From NCBI RefSeq assembly GCF_029633865.1, contig NC_079216.1, forward strand, positions 69,632,667-69,696,666: a DNA stretch of 64,000 nucleotides, in the 5' to 3' direction. Shown here piece after piece: positions 59,816-64,000 of this stretch. The notes beneath the pieces are model-generated. The model did no database searches, was not told the DNA's origin, and saw only the letters and a list, made by a program, of their open reading frames with translations. Source of the stretch: Lampris incognitus. Its lineage: Eukaryota > Chordata > Actinopteri > Lampriformes > Lampridae. The number at the start of each line of letters is the position of its first letter. Position 1 is the stretch's first letter. A program made the translations under genes and the position numbers.

Positions 59816-60159
59816 TGTGGGGTACTTGGGATTTAGTAGCCCCCCATCTATTTTTTATTTTACTTACCTTCATTGACCACTCACTACTAGTAAAGAGGGA
59901 ATTGTCTGCTGTGTTGTTGTGATAGCCGGTTCTCGCCACAGGAGGGCACTGCAGGTTAATTGCTTCTAGCCTGTGTGAAGTAGTGCTGGCTCTCGCGGTG
60001 CACTCTGGGACATTCGGGTAGAGTCGTCAGATGAGTGTTGCCGTTCGTATAGTTAGCCATGCTCTGAAAACGTGTCCTCTGTAATGTCTATTTGACAGAT
60101 GGAGTAAAACAACAAAAACACCAGCCCTTGTAAGTGTCATTCTTATCAAGTGTGCTACA
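59816..60159. mobile_element. Solo LTR inside the satellite
   Basis: 344 bp with TG...CA ends (TGTGGGGTACTTGGG ... AGTGTGCTACA). TTTG flanks both sides (59812-59815 and 60160-60163), a 4-bp duplication. Removing it leaves a normal-length A unit. It has no internal coding sequence: the remains of an LTR element after LTR-LTR recombination. The family is not determined. It is younger than the array. Confidence 0.7.
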
Positions 60160-60290
60160 TTTGCTTTAGAAATGCCATTGCCATGGATAGCTTGGCTATC
60201 GCGATGAGTTAGTCTGTATTGCTGTGGCTCTGTAGGATTGTCTGCCAGAGCAGATGGAACCCTTATCCCAATGCTAACTGAAAGATATAG

Positions 60291-60960
60291 AGCCACCTGT
60301 TAGGTTTATCTACACCTCATCCTAATTTCGGGGATAATTTCTTTAGTTCTCATATTGAGAAATGTTTTTCTAAAGTGTGTCCCGCCACCCACAATGATGA
60401 GCTGGGGTGCTTCTTCCTGAGTGCGAAGCAGGTACAGAGAAGTGGTTTAATCACAAGCTCTGTGCTTTTGGTGACCGTTCAGTGTTCCTTTTATGGGAGC
60501 ATCAAGGGAAGGAGCATGTTCTGAGTGGTAAAAAGGGGAAAAAAAATGCAAGAATTCATCAATTTTATCTAAACCTTAGTCCTAACCTTAAACATTAAAT
60601 TGCAGAAAAGTACAATTAAAAAAAAACACACTCACTCATTAATTTGGTATATAAAATTTGTTGCTATATAAAAATCCCAAAATACAACCCAACAGGCTTG
60701 AAAACATAGGAATTGACACCAAGATCAATCGAGCCAAAAAACAAAACCTATTAAAAAAAAAAAAGCCATCTTTGGAGGCTAATCTGACAGCCATCTTGAA
60801 AAATGGCCTCCATCTTGGATTTTCAAGTAGCCAATCGGACAGATTTGATCGGAAGCCTGTGGAGAAGAATGCACCAAATTTCATGCTTGTATCATAATTT
60901 GCACAATTCCACTCGTTTGGCTTTATCCGCTCCACTATAACCCAAAACCTACCTCAACCC
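60291..60960 (+). repeat. Satellite module B, copy 4, diverging at its end
   Basis: CACCTCATCCTAATTTCGGG GATAATTTC, CACCCACAATGATGAGCTGG and CAGGTACAGAGAAGTGGTTT match copies 2 and 3. After about 60630 the sequence differs from them (a block with AAAAAAAAAAAAGCCATCTT and GCCTCCATCTTGGATTTTCA) before A-type sequence resumes at ~60945. Confidence 0.7.
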
Positions 60961-61075
60961 TAACATGTAGAAAGAGCCATCTGTACACTTTATCCAAAAC
61001 TGTCACTCCGAGAAGCTTGGTACTTCCCATCAGAAATGCCATTGTTAACTTAAGAGTTCGTCTTTGTTGTTGTGA
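60961..61075 (+). repeat. Last partial A unit of the satellite
   Basis: ACATGTAGAAAGAGCCATCT, CACTCCGAGAAGCTTGG, CATCAGAAATGCCATTG, then degradation by about 61075. This is the right edge of the array. Confidence 0.8.
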
Positions 61076-61160
61076 TATCTTACAGTATACCCACCAGCAA
61101 CAAGCTCCCCTCACTACACATACCCAAATAGTGCCCAAACAAATTTTAACAAAAATCAGC

Positions 61161-61185
61161 GTCCCCCAAAAATACTTTGGGGGAC
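61161..61185. repeat. Perfect 10-bp-stem hairpin
   Basis: GTCCCCCAAA, loop AATAC, TTTGGGGGAC. An isolated perfect inverted repeat between the satellite and the next minisatellite. Function unknown. Confidence 0.7.
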
Positions 61186-61189
61186 ATTT

Positions 61190-61580
61190 GTTCCTGATTT
61201 AGTTTGTCTCGTCATTAAGACTGGATTATTAATTGTTCCTGATTTAGTTTCTCAAGTCATAAAGACTGGATTATTGTTTGTACTTGGTTTAGTTTGTCAG
61301 GTCATAAAGACTGGATTATTGTTTGTTCCAGGTTTAGTATGTCAAGTCATAAAGACTGGATTATTTTCAATTTTATTGTCATTAAAAACAATGTGCAAGC
61401 ACATGTTCCTGCATTAGGGTCTCAAGTCATGAAGACTGGGTTATTTGTTCCTGATTTAGTTTGTCAAGTCATAAAGGCTGGATTATTTTTCCCCCCCTGA
61501 TTTAGTTTGTCAAGTCATAAATACTGGTTTGTTTGTTCCTGGTGAGTTTGTCAAGTGAAAGACTGGATTATTGTTTGAAG
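61190..61580 (+). repeat. Minisatellite of ~45-bp units
   Basis: About eight variants of TTTAGTTTGTCAAGTCATAA plus AGACTGGATTATTGTTTGTTCC. Repeat starts are roughly 45-50 bases apart (CATAAAGACTGGATTATT near 61258, 61304, 61349, 61472). Non-coding. Confidence 0.8.
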
Positions 61581-61904
61581 CCTGGTTTCTGTCTGATTTT
61601 TTTTCTGTACTTGGGTCCATACCAAACCAAGGTCCTAACAAAGATGTGCCCCCCCCTTTATTTAATAACTGTTCCCCAGCTGTGAGAGGAACTTGTATTG
61701 GGTGTGTGCGCGCGCGCAACATGGTATTTGATAGATATAATAAATACAGTATAGAGTATAGAACATGTAATATAATCGTTAGTATAGAGCAGAGAACATA
61801 GAGTATAGGACATAGTATAGTTAGATATAATCGATGGATATAATAGTATAGAGCAGAGAACATGGCAGAGACAAGTTGATTTGAAGATATGCTTTTAGGT
61901 AAAT
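61581..61904. other. Unassigned, low-complexity AT-rich sequence
   Basis: A short alternating GTGTGCGCGCGCGC run lies at ~61705-61718. From 61.73 to 61.87 kb ATAGAGTATAGAACAT-like words recur. No gene is seen. Confidence 0.4.
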
Positions 61905-62455
61905 AATTTTATTAGCCACACGAGCAAAACCGGTGGAATTAGTTTTTGCTACATTTTGATTCTGCAGCACAATATATACATGTACAACAACAGACACTCC
62001 ACAAATCATGAACAATACAGTCACACGATAGCAGAAATAAACATATCAGGTATAACAGGTGAATGGTGGTATTTATGCCAATGGTGTGTGAGGATGGGAC
62101 TATAGGGAGGAATTCAGAGTCTTGATGGATAGGGAGAAAAAAACTGTTTGCAAAGCGTGTAGTCTTAGTTGACAGTGACCTGTAGCGCTTCCCTGAGAGA
62201 AGGAGCTGGAAGAGGTGATGAGCAGGATGTGAGGGGTCGCAGGTGATCTTTGCTCGCTTTACAGTCCAGTTAGTATGTAGAGATTCAACTGAGGGGGGTG
62301 GGTTGCCTATGATTTTGGATGCCTTGTTGACAATCCGCTGCAGTTTTTTAGTGTTTGACTGTCTGTGCTGCTGTACCATACGGTAATACTGTAATAGAAG
62401 ATGTTATGATGGACTCGGGTAATGGCTGAGTAAAATGACGAGCAGTAGATGCTTG
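61905..62455 (-). mobile_element. LINE fragment, RT C-terminal end and 3' UTR
   Basis: On minus, the frame from 62379 reads KLQRIVNKASKIIGNPPPSV, CDPSHPAHHLFQLLLSGKRY and RSLSTKTTRFANSFFLPIHQ. This RIV..A.KIIG..LP ... DPSHPxHxLFxLLxSGxRYR ... NSFFP string is the C-terminus of a common fish LINE RT protein (annotated as jockey- or BS-like). The 3' UTR follows to the left. It is strongly 5'-truncated. Confidence 0.65.
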
Positions 62456-62469
62456 ATCCAGTACTTTTT

Positions 62470-63060
62470 TCTTTTTTCACAAATTTTATTTATTGAAATT
62501 TTACAATCAAAATGTTATACAGACATATATGAAGTCAATGTTTATTGGTCCACTTCATTCAAACATGAAACCTACCGCTAAAAATTTGGTGTCATCTTTG
62601 ACCAGTATCTTTTGATCACCATGTTACTAAGGTTGTCCAATCCTGTTTCCTTCAGCTACAAAATATTGCAAAAATCACCTTTAAAGACATCGAAAAATTA
62701 ATTCACTTTCTCCCTCTAGATTAATGTAACTTTCTCTACTCTGGCCTCAACTATGCTACTTTAAATCATCTACAGTTGGTTCAAAATGCAGTTGCTAAAC
62801 TAACTAGAACTAGTTGTAGGTCCCATATTACCCCTATTCTTGCATCTCTTCATTGGCCTCCTGTAAAGTTCAGAATAATCTTGTTTATTGATTACATTTA
62901 AAGCACTGCATGATCTTGCCCCCAGTTATATTTGTGACCTTCTCATTTCACTTTCAGACCACTCTGATCCTCACCTCAGTTATATTTCCCTCAAAGCACA
63001 GACACAAGTGGCTTTCTCGCTACTGGTTTATTTGAAAGTTGTCTTCGCCTCCAAATCCAC
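62470..63060 (+). mobile_element. L2-type LINE fragment (RT C-terminus)
   Basis: Across broken frames: LQNIAKITFKDIEKLIHFLP, FLYSGLNYATLNHLQLVQNA VAKLTRTS, HITPILASLHWPPVKFRI and LHDLAPSYICDLL. This is the QNAAAR..T ... HITPxLASLHWLPV block typical of L2/CR1 RT C-termini. It carries several stops. It is preceded by a T-rich start (62460-62490). Confidence 0.65.
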
Positions 63061-64000
63061 CATGAAAACTGACAGTATTAATGACCCATGAAGACCATAA
63101 TAGCTTAACGTGGAAAAAATTGTATACGCTCCATGTTGCGTAACATACAAAGAAAATGCCTATGACTCAGAAAATAGGTTATAAAGCAAACTGGGCTAAA
63201 TAATTTAAAATAGGTTTGGCTAGGGAGGCATTGGAAAAGAATTATTCAGACAACAGTATTATAAAAGAGAAACGGCCAGCATTTATTAAACATATTAATA
63301 ACAATACAAGTGCACTTTGAATGGTCAATAAGGAAAATAATAAAGAATAAGGGTCAAACCCCTTTTGGTCTGTCTGTAATGTCTTTTCGGTGCGTAGACT
63401 CAGAGCTCTGGTCAAAAAGAGAAAATATGAAAAGATAAAAGTCTGAAACTACCTGGGTAGTGTGTGTAGTGTTCATTCACAAAAATGGAGATCTCCAAAA
63501 CGGTCTTGTCTGTCTCTCCTGGTCGTCCTCAATGGAGAAGCAAGACGCCACTCTTCCACGTGCTGTCTACGCCTCGTGGGTCACAGGGCTTGCTGCTCCC
63601 TTCTCTTGGGGAAGGAATCCAGTACACAAAAAAAACAACCTGCATACCGCAGGGTAGAAAATAAGTCTCTACTCTCTAAAGCACCAGATCTAGAATATTT
63701 GAATCAATCTTTCACATTCCCAAATAATGGAATTAGGAAACAAAACGAAGCTAGTGAAGGTCCTTGCAGCTAACAAGTACAAATCACAGCGGAATCGTAT
63801 AACATTCATATTAAGCTATAGGATATAGGCTATCTGAAAATCCTCCGATTTGGTTCTTGTAATGAAATGTTCTCTTCAGTTCTAGGCCTAACAGGCCTAC
63901 ACATTATAAGACAACTACTATGCTACTACAGTGCATGGATAGAAAAAAGACAAACATGGCTAAACTAGCACATGGTTAGCTACTGTAGAAACTCACTGAA
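63061..64000. other. Unassigned sequence to the window edge
   Basis: I see no domain, RNA gene or nameable repeat. Two overlapping ORFs (63460-63657 and 63462-63773) share the same region in different frames and have no recognisable content. Confidence 0.4.

Larger units (their letters stand above)
57741..60290 (+). repeat. Satellite array, about 10-11 further A units
   Basis: Anchors (AAATGCC or its variants) near 57866, 58036, 58217, 58397, 58583, 58756, 58926, 59094, 59266, 59640 and 60170. Spacing is ~165-185 bases except where insertions at 59401-59582 and 59816-60159 lengthen it. Confidence 0.88.

Noticed and set aside
52846-60290. Proximity to a chromosome end because of CCCTAA-like runs
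   Set aside because: The runs are short, degenerate and embedded in satellite units; true telomere arrays would be long and exact. Interstitial origin is at least as likely.
52846-61075. CRISPR-like alternation of repeats and variable segments
   Set aside because: The whole ~175-bp unit diverges; there are no short exact repeats with unique spacers, no cas genes, and the genome is vertebrate.
61939-62379. 146-codon minus-strand ORF as a new host gene
   Set aside because: The DPSHPAHHLF and SGKRYRSL strings are the C-terminus of a common fish LINE protein; the rest is its 3' UTR.

Overview
This is a repeat-dense stretch of a ray-finned (teleost-type) fish genome. The evidence is one intact multi-exon vertebrate gene (fbxo31), a canonical eukaryotic tRNA-Arg(ACG), fish-type tRNA-derived SINEs, L2-clade LINEs, hAT MITEs and Ty3/gypsy LTR elements. 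GC content is low apart from short CpG-rich patches. There is no operon structure, and nothing suggests a prokaryotic or viral genome.

Layout. 0-2.5 kb: a CpG-rich promoter-like patch, tRNA-Arg(ACG) on the minus strand, and a tRNA-derived SINE. 2.5-6.9 kb: an L2-type LINE with two tandem ~500-bp 5' monomers, an endonuclease/RT ORF with two frameshifts, and the typical 3' tail. 7.4-7.6 kb: a hAT MITE. 9.8-17.5 kb: fbxo31, minus strand, nine exons, 558 codons, all junctions GT-AG. Its introns hold SINE and LINE debris, a 36-bp minisatellite and a (TG)n tract right at one splice acceptor. 18.0-27.4 kb: a fold-back MITE, then an old Ty3/gypsy copy (minus strand) that carries another MITE and was split by a young, apparently whole 4,419-bp Ty3/gypsy element (identical 210-bp LTRs, 5-bp target duplication). 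27.4-30.6 kb: a second SINE family and a decayed intron-containing hAT-like transposase gene. 30.6-41.9 kb: a promoter-like repeat followed by a decayed intron-containing Mutator-like (MULE) transposase with a SWIM zinc finger. Its last coding part is separated from the rest by a ~4.8-kb L2 LINE whose ORF1 is an SGNH esterase. 42-45.9 kb: a perfect 28-bp-arm palindrome, CpG-rich unassigned DNA, an LTR-like patch, and a gypsy fragment split by a hAT MITE with a perfect 8-bp duplication. 46-50.1 kb: three phase-compatible exons that could be the 5' end of an unrecognised gene, with another SINE. 50.7-52.7 kb: DNA-transposon and I/Nimb-type LINE remnants.

52.7-61.1 kb: a complex satellite of about thirty ~175-bp units (A), interrupted by four copies of a longer module (B), with locally inverted units, telomere-like CCCTAA stretches, an inserted MITE, a retroposed tail and a solo LTR. 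61.2-64 kb: a ~45-bp minisatellite, two LINE fragments and unassigned sequence.

The only complete cellular protein gene is fbxo31, an SCF ubiquitin-ligase adaptor. Nearly everything else is layered transposition: SINEs depend on LINEs, MITEs depend on hAT-like transposases, and the nesting order gives relative ages. The most unusual item is the A/B satellite. The best-supported recent event is the young gypsy insertion. I found no convincing wholly new molecular system. The weak candidates (the coding-like stretch in module B, the three-exon gene at 46-50 kb, and minus-strand exon-like blocks inside the MULE) are flagged as such. All homology calls are from recognition of motifs, not from database searches.
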